A DNA stretch of 64,000 bases, taken from assembly GCF_024919295.1 (NCBI RefSeq), contig NZ_JANWTC010000003.1, positions 248,001 to 312,000 of the forward strand, written 5' to 3'. The notes beneath the pieces were generated by a model. The model searched no databases. It was not told the DNA's origin and saw only the letters and a list, made by a program, of their open reading frames with translations. This document shows positions 1-8,980 of this stretch, one piece after another (positions within the stretch are counted from its first letter, which is position 1; every line of letters begins with the position of its first letter). The position numbers and the translations under genes were made by a program. This DNA is from Corynebacterium lemuris. GTDB lineage: Bacteria > Actinomycetota > Actinomycetes > Mycobacteriales > Mycobacteriaceae.

Positions 1-910
1 CGGTCGCCGAGACCCGTTCCGCCAGCGTGGAGAGCGTGAACCACAGCTGCTGCGCGGCCTCCGCCTGTGGAACCAGCTCATCGAGTTCCTGCTCCAGGCC
101 GAGCTGTTCCCCGGTGGCCTCCTCCAGCTCCCCGGTGACCTCTGCGACCTCTTCGGCCAGCAGGCGGGCCCGGCGGTCGGCATCGTCGAATTCGCTGCGC
201 AGGCGGTGGACGCGGTCGCCGGCCAGCCGCAGGCGGGCGTCGCGAAGCGTGGCCTGCACGGTCTGTGCCCGCTGCGCGGCCTCCGCCTGCCGTGCCAACG
301 GCTTGAGCTGTCGGCTCAGCTCCTGGGTGAGATCCTGCAGCCGGTCGAGGTTGGCCTGCATGCCGACGAGCTTGCGCTGCGCCTTCTCCTTGCGGCGCCG
401 GTGCTTGAGAACACCGGCCGCCTCCTCGATGTAGGCGCGGCGTTCCTCCGGACGGGACTCGAGGATCTGGGCGAGCCGCCCCTGACCGACGATGACGTGC
501 ATCTCCCGGCCGATGCCCGAATCCGACAACAGTTCCTGAATGTCCATGAGCCGGGCCTTCGCACCGTTGATCTCATACTCGCTGGCCCCGTCGCGGAACA
601 TCCGCCGGGTGATGGAGACCTCGGTGTAGTCGATCGGCAGGGCATGGTCAGAGTTGTCGATGGTCAGCGTGACCTCAGCGCGCCCGAGGGGTTTCCGGTC
701 CCCGGCGCCCGCGAAGATGACGTCCTGCATCTTGCCGCCGCGCAGGGTCTTCGCCCCCTGCTCCCCCATCACCCAGGCCAGCGCATCCACCACATTGGAC
801 TTGCCCGAACCGTTGGGCCCCACGACCGCGCAGATGCCCGGTTCGAATTTCAGGGTCGTCGCCGACGCGAAGGACTTGAAGCCCCTGAGGGTCAGCGATT
901 TCAGATGCAC
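1..910 (-). CDS. smc: Chromosome segregation protein SMC (N-terminal part, gene runs off the window)
   Basis: SMC is the ATPase of the condensin-like complex that compacts and segregates chromosomes together with ScpA and ScpB. The visible N-terminal ~303 residues carry the Walker A motif GPNGSGKSN (residues 31-39), the SMC-type hinge-proximal sequence [16 protein letters not shown], and then the start of the long coiled coil rich in E, R, A and L. I chose the GTG at 908-910 because it gives the normal SMC start ([14 protein letters not shown]) and a -10-like TACCCT lies 6 bases upstream, suggesting a leaderless mRNA. The C-terminal coiled coil and Walker B lie beyond position 1. In mycobacteria acylphosphatase directly precedes smc; here about 640 bases separate them. 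Confidence 0.95.
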   Translation of the reverse strand, partial: MHLKSLTLRGFKSFASATTLKFEPGICAVVGPNGSGKSNVVDALAWVMGEQGAKTLRGGKMQDVIFAGAGDRKPLGRAEVTLTIDNSDHALPIDYTEVSITRRMFRDGASEYEINGAKARLMDIQELLSDSGIGREMHVIVGQGRLAQILESRPEERRAYIEEAAGVLKHRRRKEKAQRKLVGMQANLDRLQDLTQELSRQLKPLARQAEAAQRAQTVQATLRDARLRLAGDRVHRLRSEFDDADRRARLLAEEVAEVTGELEEATGEQLGLEQELDELVPQAEAAQQLWFTLSTLAERVSAT

Positions 911-916
911 GCGGAA

Positions 917-922
917 AGGGTA
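917..922 (-). promoter_or_regulatory. -10 element of smc (leaderless)
   Basis: The minus strand reads TACCCT six bases before the smc GTG. There is no Shine-Dalgarno sequence, so transcription probably starts at or next to the start codon. Inferred from spacing only. Confidence 0.35.
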
Positions 923-1028
923 GCACCGGGGCGTAACGGTTCAGAAGAAAGTGTGTCGAACGCAGGGACGATTGCAGGGCGCAGGCCGTGCAGGGCACGA
1001 ACTGCCGCTACAGGAAACTGCTTATTGA

Positions 1029-1034
1029 TATAAT
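1029..1034 (+). promoter_or_regulatory. Consensus -10 box TATAAT upstream of the small membrane ORF
   Basis: TATAAT is a perfect -10 hexamer lying 38 bases before the GTG of the following small ORF, in a locally AT-rich patch. No clear -35 is visible at 16-18 bases upstream. Confidence 0.45.
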
Positions 1035-1072
1035 TATGTGACCATGTCTTGAGTGCTGAGGGAGAATAGTTA

Positions 1073-1369
1073 GTGCAGTTTTATATCACCATTACCCTGC
1101 TCACAGGAGGCATGGCAGCTGCTCTTCTTTCCGCACTGTACAGCGCCTGGAAAGGCGAATTTTCTGGTGCGCTACGCAAACTTGTTATCGCGTTTTCCCT
1201 GGCCATCCCGGTGGTTTTCCTAGCCCTGTTGGCGGTTAGAGATTCTAGTATTGATGTATCTACAACGTCGTTGATCATCGTGTGCGTATACACATTCATA
1301 CTTTCCCTGGTGATGCAGTTCATCGGGAAGTCATCCCCTTCATCGCAGGTCAATACCGCTGGCGCGTGA
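1073..1369 (+). CDS. Small three-helix membrane protein of unknown function
   Basis: I do not recognise this 98-residue protein. It has three predicted membrane helices (about residues 2-22, 36-54 and 65-85) and a short polar tail ending in a Ser/Thr/Gln-rich stretch. The GTG start is preceded by GAGGGAGA at a workable distance and by a TATAAT box. Base composition is clearly more AT-rich than the neighbours, with codons such as TTA, ATA and AAA that are rare around it. It sits on the opposite strand between smc and the acylphosphatase gene, which are usually adjacent, so it may have been inserted. It could be a real accessory gene or a chance ORF; the promoter and ribosome site favour a gene. 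Confidence 0.5.
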   Translation: MQFYITITLLTGGMAAALLSALYSAWKGEFSGALRKLVIAFSLAIPVVFLALLAVRDSSIDVSTTSLIIVCVYTFILSLVMQFIGKSSPSSQVNTAGA

Positions 1370-1370
1370 C

Positions 1371-1577
1371 TCACACCCCATCGGGGCGCGGCTCCCGGGC
1401 CCGAGCCTCGATGGCGCTGATAAATTGCCTGCTGATCCTGCCGGTCCAGCTTGCTAGTTCGGCCTTGATCTCCTCAGGAGAGACCCCGCCGGCTTCCTGC
1501 CGAGCCGCGGCCGCAGCACGTATATCCCCAGTACCCTCCAGTGCTCTCAGAAGGTTGCGAAACCCTGCTCCCCCACT
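1371..1577 (-). pseudogene. Open frame without a start codon; possible gene remnant
   Basis: Between acylphosphatase and the small membrane ORF, the minus strand has a 69-codon open frame ending in TGA at 1371-1373. Its translation looks protein-like: an alanine/arginine-rich stretch, then GGVSPEEIKAELASWTG and an amphipathic helix with ISRQFISAIEARAR. There is no ATG, GTG or TTG in the frame after the upstream in-frame TGA. It overlaps the last codons of acylphosphatase in another frame. It may be a decayed gene, a frameshifted tail, or a gene starting with a rare codon. I do not recognise the family. Confidence 0.25.
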
Positions 1578-1813
1578 GGCTCAGCCCACTCTTCGACCAC
1601 CTCGTCCACCCGGCCGGGGCCGGAGGGCAACCGCCGGAGCAGCTCAGTGAGCGCGCCCTCGGGGCCCTCGGCGACGACGCGGACGCGGCCGTCGGCAAGG
1701 TTCTCAGCCGAACCGGAGAGCCGGAGACCGGCGGCCTCACCCCGGGCCCACCACCGGAAGCCCACGCCCTGGACGTGGCCGTCGACAAGAGCTACGAGTC
1801 TGCGCTGCGTCAT
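1547..1813 (-). CDS. acyP: Acylphosphatase
   Basis: Acylphosphatase hydrolyses carboxyl-phosphate bonds in small acyl phosphates in the cytoplasm. The 88-residue product has the family length and signature: GHVQGVGFRWWAR near the N-terminus with the phosphate-binding Arg, followed by the catalytic Asn in SAENLADGRV. I chose the ATG at 1811-1813; a longer frame to 1864 would add 17 unrelated residues overlapping mutM. It lies 10 bases after the mutM stop, so it is probably the last gene of the sepIVA-DUF177-rnc-mutM-acyP transcription unit. Confidence 0.92.
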   Translation of the reverse strand: MTQRRLVALVDGHVQGVGFRWWARGEAAGLRLSGSAENLADGRVRVVAEGPEGALTELLRRLPSGPGRVDEVVEEWAEPVGEQGFATF

Positions 1814-1823
1814 GGACCCCAGC

Positions 1824-2672
1824 TTATCTGCGCCGCTGGCACCCCGGGCAGAAGTGCGAGCCACGGTTCATGAACTGCTCGCGCACGATCTCGGTACCGC
1901 AGCGGTGACACGGTGTGCCCTGCTGGCCGTAGGCGTTGAGGTGCAGGGCGAAGTACCCGGAGTTACCGTTGACGTTGACGTAGAGCGCATCGAAGGACGT
2001 TCCGCCCTGGGCCAGCGCCCGGGTCATCACCGTGCGGCCTGCCTCCAGCAGGGCCTCCAGCCGGGGCAGGGTGATCCGGTCGGCGCGCTGCAAGGGGTGG
2101 ATCTGCGCCTCCCAGAGCATCTCATCGGCGTAGATGTTGCCGATGCCGGAGACCAGTTCCTGGTTGAGCAGCAGGCGTTTGATCTCTGAGCGTCTGGATT
2201 TCAACAGTGCTGCCAACACCCGCAGATCCAGGCCGTCCTCAAGCAGGTCGGGGGCGATGTGGGTGAGCTTCTCGGGCACACCGTCGACGAGTTCACCCAC
2301 CCACCAGTAGCCGAAGGTGCGCTGGTCGACGAACCAGACCTCGGAGGCGTCATCAAGAACCAACCGCGCCCGCAGGTGCGCATGCGCGGGGGCGTCGGCA
2401 TCCTTGACCAGCATCTGCCCGCTCATACCCAGGTGCACCAGGAGCGCCTCATCCGTGGGTGCCGGCTCGCCGAGGTCGAGCCACAGGAACTTCCCGCGCC
2501 GACGTGCCGCGGTGACCTGCAGCCCCGGCAGCCGGGCCTCGATCTCCGTGGGTCCGCCGGGCTGGTTGCGCGCGGCACGCGGGTGCAGCACCTCCGCGGA
2601 AACGATGGTGCGTCCGAGGAGGTGTTCCTCCAGGCCCCGCCGGACGACCTCAACCTCGGGGAGTTCCGGCAC
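1824..2672 (-). CDS. mutM: Formamidopyrimidine-DNA glycosylase (Fpg/MutM)
   Basis: Fpg removes oxidised purines such as 8-oxoguanine from DNA and nicks the abasic site. The 282-residue product begins PELPEVEVV after the GTG start, giving the catalytic N-terminal Pro and the Glu next to it. GIGNIYADE is the DNA-binding helix-two-turn-helix region, and the C-terminus carries the zinc finger with Cys pairs CHRC and CPGC. The start at 2672 is required because Pro must follow the initiator. The 5' end overlaps the 3' end of rnc by 23 bases, consistent with coupled translation. Confidence 0.95.
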   Translation of the reverse strand: MPELPEVEVVRRGLEEHLLGRTIVSAEVLHPRAARNQPGGPTEIEARLPGLQVTAARRRGKFLWLDLGEPAPTDEALLVHLGMSGQMLVKDADAPAHAHLRARLVLDDASEVWFVDQRTFGYWWVGELVDGVPEKLTHIAPDLLEDGLDLRVLAALLKSRRSEIKRLLLNQELVSGIGNIYADEMLWEAQIHPLQRADRITLPRLEALLEAGRTVMTRALAQGGTSFDALYVNVNGNSGYFALHLNAYGQQGTPCHRCGTEIVREQFMNRGSHFCPGCQRRR

Positions 2673-3411
2673 GCGGATTCTCCCGGAGGGTGAGGAATGC
2701 CGTGCGGGCGGAGGCCTGTTCGGCGACCTTCTTGCTCGGCCCGACACCGGTGCCCAGCTCGATACCGTTGACCGTGACGGAAGCCGAGAAGGTCAGGTCG
2801 TGCTCCGGCCCGGTGGAGGTCGCCTCGTACACCGGCATGGGGTACTTCAGCTCGGCGACGCGTTCCTGGAGATTGGTCTTCCAGTCGCGGTGGATGTTGC
2901 TGGCTGAGGCCGCATCAATCTTCTCCCGGAACAGGCGCAGGACCACGTCACGGGCGGTGTCGAAGTCGTACTGCAGGTAGATGGCACCGAGCAGGGCCTC
3001 GGTGGTGTCGGAGAGGATGGAGTCCTTGCCCCGGCCATCAGTGACCAGCTCACCCCGGCCCAGCAGGATGTGCTCACCGAGGTTGATCTCCCGGGCGACA
3101 TCGGCCAGCCCGTAGCGGGAGACGATGGAGGCACGCATCTTGGAGATGTCCGATTCCGGACGCGAGGGGTACTGGCTGTAGAGCTGCGTGGCCACGGACA
3201 GACCGAGCACGGCGTCGCCGAGGAATTCGAGCCGCTCGTTGTTGGGCAGGTTGCCGTTCTCGTTGGCGAAGCTGCGGTGCGTCAGTGCGAGACGCAGCAG
3301 CCCGTCCTCGAGGATGACCCCGAGGGCGTCAAGAAGCGGGGTGTGGTCGACCGCGCGGAAGGCAGCCTCCAGCGCCTCCTCCCCGCTGGGCCGGTTGCGG
3401 CGGCGGTTCAC
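2650..3411 (-). CDS. rnc: Ribonuclease III
   Basis: RNase III cuts double-stranded RNA and matures rRNA precursors. The 253-residue product has the nuclease signature NNERLEFLGDAVLG and the second acidic motif DTTEALLGA, followed by a C-terminal double-stranded RNA-binding domain (about residues 170-245, ending in a KKVAEQASARTA helix). I chose the GTG at 3409-3411, which overlaps the stop of the preceding DUF177 gene as GTGA; a longer frame to 3435 is possible. The DUF177-rnc-mutM order is conserved in actinobacteria. Confidence 0.95.
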   Translation of the reverse strand: MNRRRNRPSGEEALEAAFRAVDHTPLLDALGVILEDGLLRLALTHRSFANENGNLPNNERLEFLGDAVLGLSVATQLYSQYPSRPESDISKMRASIVSRYGLADVAREINLGEHILLGRGELVTDGRGKDSILSDTTEALLGAIYLQYDFDTARDVVLRLFREKIDAASASNIHRDWKTNLQERVAELKYPMPVYEATSTGPEHDLTFSASVTVNGIELGTGVGPSKKVAEQASARTAFLTLRENPRAGTPRG

Positions 3412-3908
3412 AGGAACTTCTCCAGGTCCGTCCACCGCGGATCAACCGGCTTGAACTCGCCGGAGACCCCGTCCGGGGCCGGCGTGTCGGTTTCCTCGCA
3501 ACCGCCCTCACAGGTGGGGTTGAAGGGCAGGGTCAGTCCGGCCTCGTCGATGACGGACTGGAGCAGGTCGATCTTGTCGCCGACGACCTCCGGCAGATCA
3601 TCCGCCTCGTCCCCCTCTTCGCCGGTGACGAAATCCGGGGAGACGGAGAATACCTGCGTGACATGCAGCTCAAGCTGCGGGTGGAGTTCCGTGAGGCAGC
3701 GGACGCACTGTCCGGTGAGCCGGCCGCGGACATCCGCGTCCACAAGTATGCCCCCGCCCAGCTGGGAGAGGGTGGCCTCGACGGTGATCTCCTCACCTTC
3801 CGCGAGGCCGATCATCTCCGGCCCGATCCGCGTGGGGTTGGGGCCGGTCTGGGTGCGCTGCGCGAAGTCAGTGAGGCCTGCGATATTGAAGACAAAAGGT
3901 GAAGTCAT
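3408..3908 (-). CDS. DUF177 / YceD family protein
   Basis: This 166-residue protein belongs to the DUF177 (YceD) family. In other bacteria the family is usually encoded beside rpmF (ribosomal protein L32) and has been tied to 23S rRNA or ribosome metabolism; the biochemical role here is not shown by sequence. It has the typical VDADVRGRLTGQCVRCL motif with a Cys pair and a second Cys pair (CEGGCEE) near residue 138. No rpmF follows in this locus; instead it is translationally coupled to rnc through a 4-base overlap, which fits an RNA-related role. The stop of the preceding frame lies 12 bases upstream. Confidence 0.85.
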   Translation of the reverse strand: MTSPFVFNIAGLTDFAQRTQTGPNPTRIGPEMIGLAEGEEITVEATLSQLGGGILVDADVRGRLTGQCVRCLTELHPQLELHVTQVFSVSPDFVTGEEGDEADDLPEVVGDKIDLLQSVIDEAGLTLPFNPTCEGGCEETDTPAPDGVSGEFKPVDPRWTDLEKFL

Positions 3909-3920
3909 AGCCTTCGAAGT

Positions 3921-4625
3921 CTACTCGGTCCGGCGTCGGGACACACCTGCCCCCCGGCGCAGGGCCTGACGGTCACGGGTGACGATGCGCAGCACGCCTG
4001 AGAGGGACTCCTCGAACTCGGAGAGCTTGCCCTCCACGAACTCATCACACTCGGTGCGCAGACGCTCGGAATCGACGTGCGCGGTGTCGACGATGCGGCG
4101 CGCCTCATCGTTGGCGCGGCGGACGATCTCGGTCTGGGAGACCAGGCGCTCCTGCTCCGCCTCACCCTCGCTGACGCTGCGGTCATAGGAGGCGTTGCCG
4201 TCCGCGATGAGCCGGTCAGCCTCGGCCTGGGCCCGGTGGACGGTGTCCTCGGCCTCCCGGCGGGCCGAGCCGACCAGGTGGTCCGCCTCGTCCTCGGCCT
4301 TGGCCATGAGGGTGGAGGCGTGACGTTCGGCGTCCGCGACCATGGTGTCGGCATCCTCCCGGGCCCGGGCCACGATGTCATCGGCCTGGCTCTCCGCCTC
4401 GGCGACCATGTTCCGGGCGCGTTCCTCAGCTCCGCGCAGGATCTCCTCCTGCTTGTCCAGGACGTCCTGGGCGTCGTCGATCTCCACGGGCAGGGCGTTA
4501 CGCAGATCGTCGAGAAGCGCGAGCATGTCATTGCGCGGCACCATGCAGTTGGAGGTCATGGGCACGCCATAGGCCTGCTCCAGGGTCTGGTTCAGTTCGT
4601 CGAGGGCCTCAAAAACTCGGTACAT
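3921..4625 (-). CDS. sepIVA: DivIVA-like coiled-coil protein, SepIVA-type septation factor
   Basis: The 234-residue protein begins MYRVFEALDELNQTLEQAYGV, then forms a nearly uninterrupted coiled coil (about residues 45-215) rich in A, E, R and D with repeats such as ARARNMVAEAE and ARREAEDTV. The position next to DUF177-rnc-mutM-smc matches Rv2927c of M. tuberculosis, whose M. smegmatis counterpart SepIVA is a DivIVA-domain protein needed for septation. The role in division is inferred from that orthology. It is not Wag31/DivIVA itself, which is encoded elsewhere beside sepF and ftsZ. No membrane segment is visible. Confidence 0.78.
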   Translation of the reverse strand: MYRVFEALDELNQTLEQAYGVPMTSNCMVPRNDMLALLDDLRNALPVEIDDAQDVLDKQEEILRGAEERARNMVAEAESQADDIVARAREDADTMVADAERHASTLMAKAEDEADHLVGSARREAEDTVHRAQAEADRLIADGNASYDRSVSEGEAEQERLVSQTEIVRRANDEARRIVDTAHVDSERLRTECDEFVEGKLSEFEESLSGVLRIVTRDRQALRRGAGVSRRRTE

Positions 4626-4656
4626 GCCCTCATCGTAGACGACCCGGATGGCGTTT

Positions 4657-4675
4657 CCCTGCTGCGAAAGCAGGG
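4657..4675 (-). terminator. Hairpin between gdhA and the SepIVA gene
   Basis: CCCTGCT and AGCAGGG form a 7-bp stem around a five-base loop just after the gdhA stop codon. The minus-strand T-tract expected of an intrinsic terminator is absent, so it may instead be a 3' stabilising stem or a weak terminator. Confidence 0.4.
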
Positions 4676-4688
4676 TTTGCCATGTCCG

Positions 4689-6096
<1,408 letters not shown>

Positions 6097-6158
6097 TTCA
6101 CGCGTGAGGCTGCCCATGCAAGTTTCCGACGCGTTGAATGCGTCACTCACCCTACCCC

Positions 6159-6164
6159 TAGACT
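6159..6164 (+). promoter_or_regulatory. -10 box of glycerate kinase (leaderless)
   Basis: TAGACT lies 8 bases before the ATG at 6173, with TTGAAT at 6134-6139 as a possible distant -35. There is no ribosome-binding site, so a leaderless mRNA is likely. Confidence 0.45.
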
Positions 6165-6172
6165 TGTATTTC

Positions 6173-7261
6173 ATGGTCCACATCATCATCGCCCCCGACT
6201 CCTTCAAGGGCACCGCCACCGCCGAGCAGGCCGCCCGACTGCTTGGGGAAGGTGTCCGTTCGGTCATCCGGGATGCCCAGATCACCCTCGCACCCATGGC
6301 CGACGGCGGGGAGGGCACCGCCGCCACCTTCTCCGGCGAGACGATCACCCTGCCCACCACAGACGCCGCCGGCAGGCTGACCGAGGCCTCCTACGTCCTC
6401 GACGGCTCGACCGCCTACATCGACATCGCCGCCGCCTCCGGGCTGCCCGCCGTGGCGGACAACACGGTGCCGCTGACCGGTGACACCTACGGCACCGGTG
6501 TGCTCATCGCCGACGCCCAGACCCGCGGCGCCACCCGGATCGTGCTGTGCCTCGGCGGCTCGGCGACCACCGACGCGGGCACCGGCATCCTCGTCGCCCT
6601 GGGCGCCACCCCGATGGACGAGGCGGGTTATTCCCTGCGCAAGGGCGGCGGATCGCTCGGCGCGCTGGCCAGCATCGACACCGCCCAGCTCAACATCCCG
6701 GCGGCCGCCGTCGAATGGGTGCTGCTCACCGACGTCACCGCCACCGTCCCGGAGGCCGCCACCGTCTACGCACCGCAGAAGGGTGCCTCCGCCGAGGATG
6801 TCGCGCTGTTGGAATCCGCGCTGACCCACACGGCCGAAACCCTCGGCATTGACCCGCAGACCCCCGGTTTCGGGGCTGCCGGTGCAGTGCCGGTGGGTAT
6901 CCACTGGTTGTCGACCATGCTCCACGGCACCGATTCCCACATCCACGTCCTGCCCGGCGCGCCGCTGGTCGCCGACGCCCTCGGACTGGGCGAGTCGATC
7001 CCGCAGGCCAACCTCGTCATCACGGGTGAGGGGCGTTTCGACGCCCAGTCGCTGACCGGCAAGGTGGTCGGCACCATCGCCGACATCGTCGCGGGCACGG
7101 GTGCCACGCTGGCGATCGCCGCCGGACGCCTCGACGCCGACCCGGGTCCGGGCGTCATCACGGCCGCGATGGGTGAGCCGGTGGACGTGGAGAAGCAGCT
7201 CTTCGAGGCGGGCGCGCGGATCGCCGCGGACTACCTGCGGATCTCCACCGCCCAGGGGTAG
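6173..7261 (+). CDS. glxK: Glycerate kinase (GlxK/GarK family)
   Basis: Phosphorylates D-glycerate to 2- or 3-phosphoglycerate, linking glycerate use to lower glycolysis. The 362-residue product has the family motifs APDSFKG at the N-terminus, APMADGGEGT around residue 40, a glycine-rich CLGGSATTDAGTG near residue 125, and GEGRFDAQS near residue 285. I chose the ATG at 6173 because the protein then starts MVHIIIAPDSFKG as in the family and because a -10 box lies just upstream; the longer frame from 6104 is not supported. Its last 31 bases overlap the 3' end of the convergent gene. Confidence 0.93.
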   Translation: MVHIIIAPDSFKGTATAEQAARLLGEGVRSVIRDAQITLAPMADGGEGTAATFSGETITLPTTDAAGRLTEASYVLDGSTAYIDIAAASGLPAVADNTVPLTGDTYGTGVLIADAQTRGATRIVLCLGGSATTDAGTGILVALGATPMDEAGYSLRKGGGSLGALASIDTAQLNIPAAAVEWVLLTDVTATVPEAATVYAPQKGASAEDVALLESALTHTAETLGIDPQTPGFGAAGAVPVGIHWLSTMLHGTDSHIHVLPGAPLVADALGLGESIPQANLVITGEGRFDAQSLTGKVVGTIADIVAGTGATLAIAAGRLDADPGPGVITAAMGEPVDVEKQLFEAGARIAADYLRISTAQG

Positions 7262-7611
7262 ATCGCGGGCACCTCGTGGGCCTGCTCGTTCTCCAGCGCA
7301 ACGGCATTGGTGGGCAGGTCCGCCTGCGGGGTGAGGAAACGGGAGAGCACCATCGCCAACTGGTTGACAGAACCGGTGGCCCCCTCCACGGCGATGACGT
7401 AGCGGTGGACCTGGGCCTGGTACAGGTCATCCCGGTCCTCGCGCAGGCCCTCTTCAATACCTTCGTGGAGTTTCGGGGTGTGGTCGTGGGTGACGGCACC
7501 GCCGGTGAGCTTCTCCGCGGCGATGAGCTTGCTGATCGCCTCCTCGAACACCCCCTGCAGCTGGAGGGCGGGGGCGTCGGGGATGAGGACATCAAACTGG
7601 ATTGCAGGCAT
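7231..7611 (-). CDS. Conserved hypothetical protein (126 aa)
   Basis: I do not recognise this family. The 126-residue cytoplasmic-looking protein begins MPAIQFDVLIPDAP, has a central acidic and Arg-rich helix, and no signal peptide or membrane helix. It starts 30 bases from the divergent DUF4921 gene; a -10-like TAGTGT lies 6 bases before its ATG and no ribosome site is visible, so it is probably leaderless. Its 3' end overlaps the glycerate kinase gene by 31 bases. The balanced codon use and clean gene boundaries suggest it is real. Confidence 0.65.
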   Translation of the reverse strand: MPAIQFDVLIPDAPALQLQGVFEEAISKLIAAEKLTGGAVTHDHTPKLHEGIEEGLREDRDDLYQAQVHRYVIAVEGATGSVNQLAMVLSRFLTPQADLPTNAVALENEQAHEVPAIYPWAVEIRR

Positions 7612-7617
7612 GCCTAA

Positions 7618-7634
7618 ACACTAGCCCTTAGTCT
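7618..7634. promoter_or_regulatory. Overlapping divergent leaderless promoters
   Basis: Minus-strand TAGTGT (7618-7623) serves the gene starting at 7611, and plus-strand TAGTCT (7629-7634) serves the gene starting at 7642. Only 30 bases separate the two ATGs, so each -35 region must lie near or inside the other gene. Confidence 0.5.
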
Positions 7635-7641
7635 GGGGAGC

Positions 7642-8967
7642 ATGAATCTCCCCGTCAACTCCCACCGCGACCCCATCACCATCATGGCCGATGGGACGAT
7701 CAAGCAGGTCAACCCGTTCACCGGGACCGAGGTGTGGACCGTGCCGGGCCGCGGCAACCGGCCGCTGACCAGGCCGGCTGTTGACCCGACGCCGCTGGGC
7801 CCCCACGACCGGGACCGCCGCTGCGCCTTCTGTTCCGCCACCCCGCTGGCCACCCCACCGGAGAAGTCCCGCATGGTGCGTGAGGACGGGGAATGGCGCA
7901 TCCTGCACGGCCAGCTGCCCCACGAGCTGGCGGAGACCACCGCCGAGTTCCGCCGGGTGCCCAACCTCTTCGAGATCATCTCCTACGACTACTGGTCGAA
8001 GAACTACGGCTACGAGATGGACCCGGGGACCACGAAACGGATGACCGACTATCTGACGGACCCGGCGGGGCGCGCGCATGTCCTCGACATCGTCCGCACC
8101 CGCCTGAGCGCCGGCGGGAAGGACTCCGATCTGCCGGAGGAGGAGCTGCTGGAGTACGCGCCGGCCTATTTCGGTGGCGGGCACGACGTGATCATCAGCC
8201 GCCGCCACTTCACCGATGAGGCCACCCACACCCACGAGCTCGCCTCCTCGGGTTCCCTGAGCCCGGAGGAGCACTTCGCCTTCACACTGTTCACCATCGA
8301 CGGCATCGACGATCTCTACCAGCGCAACCGTTACGCCCCCTATGTCGCGGCCTTCCAGAACTGGCTGGCTCCCGCCGGCGCCTCCTTCGACCACCTGCAC
8401 AAGCAGCTGGTGGCCATCGACTCCCGGTCCGTCCAGTCCGAGATGGAGATCGCCCGGCTGCGCACCAACCACAACATCTACAACGAGTGGGGCGTGGACT
8501 ACGCCGGCTACCGCAACCTCATCATCGCCGAGAACGACTACGCCGTCGTCCACGCCGGTTTCGGCCACCGCTACCCCACCCTGACCATCTACTCCCGCTC
8601 CCCCGTCCCGGAGCCGTGGCTGCAGTCCAACGACGAGGTCCGCGGCATGAGCGACCTCATCCACGCCTGTCACGCCGCCACCGGTGCGGAGGTGCCCGTC
8701 AACGAGGAGTGGCACCACCGCCCCGTCGACCTGGACCTGCCCATGCCGTGGCGGGTGAACATCAAGTGGCGGGTGTCCACGCTGGCCGGCTTCGAGGGTG
8801 GGACGAAGATCTTCGTCAACACCCTGTCCCCCGCCAACATCCGCGACCGGGTGGTCTCCGCGATGTACCACCTGCGCGACGAGGGGTTGATCGCTCAGGA
8901 CATCCGCATCGCCACCGAGTGCCTCCCCCGCCGCAACACTCTCCTGTATAACCCGCTGCTGCAGTAA
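7642..8967 (+). CDS. DUF4921 family protein, GalT-like fold
   Basis: The 441-residue protein resembles the DUF4921 family, related to galactose-1-phosphate uridylyltransferases of the HIT superfamily. Supporting motifs are the Cys pair RRCAFCSA near residue 54 (the zinc position in GalT), FDHLHKQLV near residue 250 (the HxH nucleotidyl-transfer region), and later EEWHHRP and NIKWRVS. The substrate is unknown; a sugar-phosphate or nucleotide transfer is only a possibility. Seven bases after TAGTCT the ATG begins, with no Shine-Dalgarno sequence. The M20 amidohydrolase gene follows after 13 bases. Confidence 0.75.
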   Translation: MNLPVNSHRDPITIMADGTIKQVNPFTGTEVWTVPGRGNRPLTRPAVDPTPLGPHDRDRRCAFCSATPLATPPEKSRMVREDGEWRILHGQLPHELAETTAEFRRVPNLFEIISYDYWSKNYGYEMDPGTTKRMTDYLTDPAGRAHVLDIVRTRLSAGGKDSDLPEEELLEYAPAYFGGGHDVIISRRHFTDEATHTHELASSGSLSPEEHFAFTLFTIDGIDDLYQRNRYAPYVAAFQNWLAPAGASFDHLHKQLVAIDSRSVQSEMEIARLRTNHNIYNEWGVDYAGYRNLIIAENDYAVVHAGFGHRYPTLTIYSRSPVPEPWLQSNDEVRGMSDLIHACHAATGAEVPVNEEWHHRPVDLDLPMPWRVNIKWRVSTLAGFEGGTKIFVNTLSPANIRDRVVSAMYHLRDEGLIAQDIRIATECLPRRNTLLYNPLLQ

Positions 8968-8980
8968 CCTGGCGTTCACA

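Noticed and set aside
1282..1650. 122-codon plus-strand frame
   Set aside because: It overlaps the end of the small membrane ORF in another frame and lies antisense to acylphosphatase; no ribosome site and no recognisable sequence.
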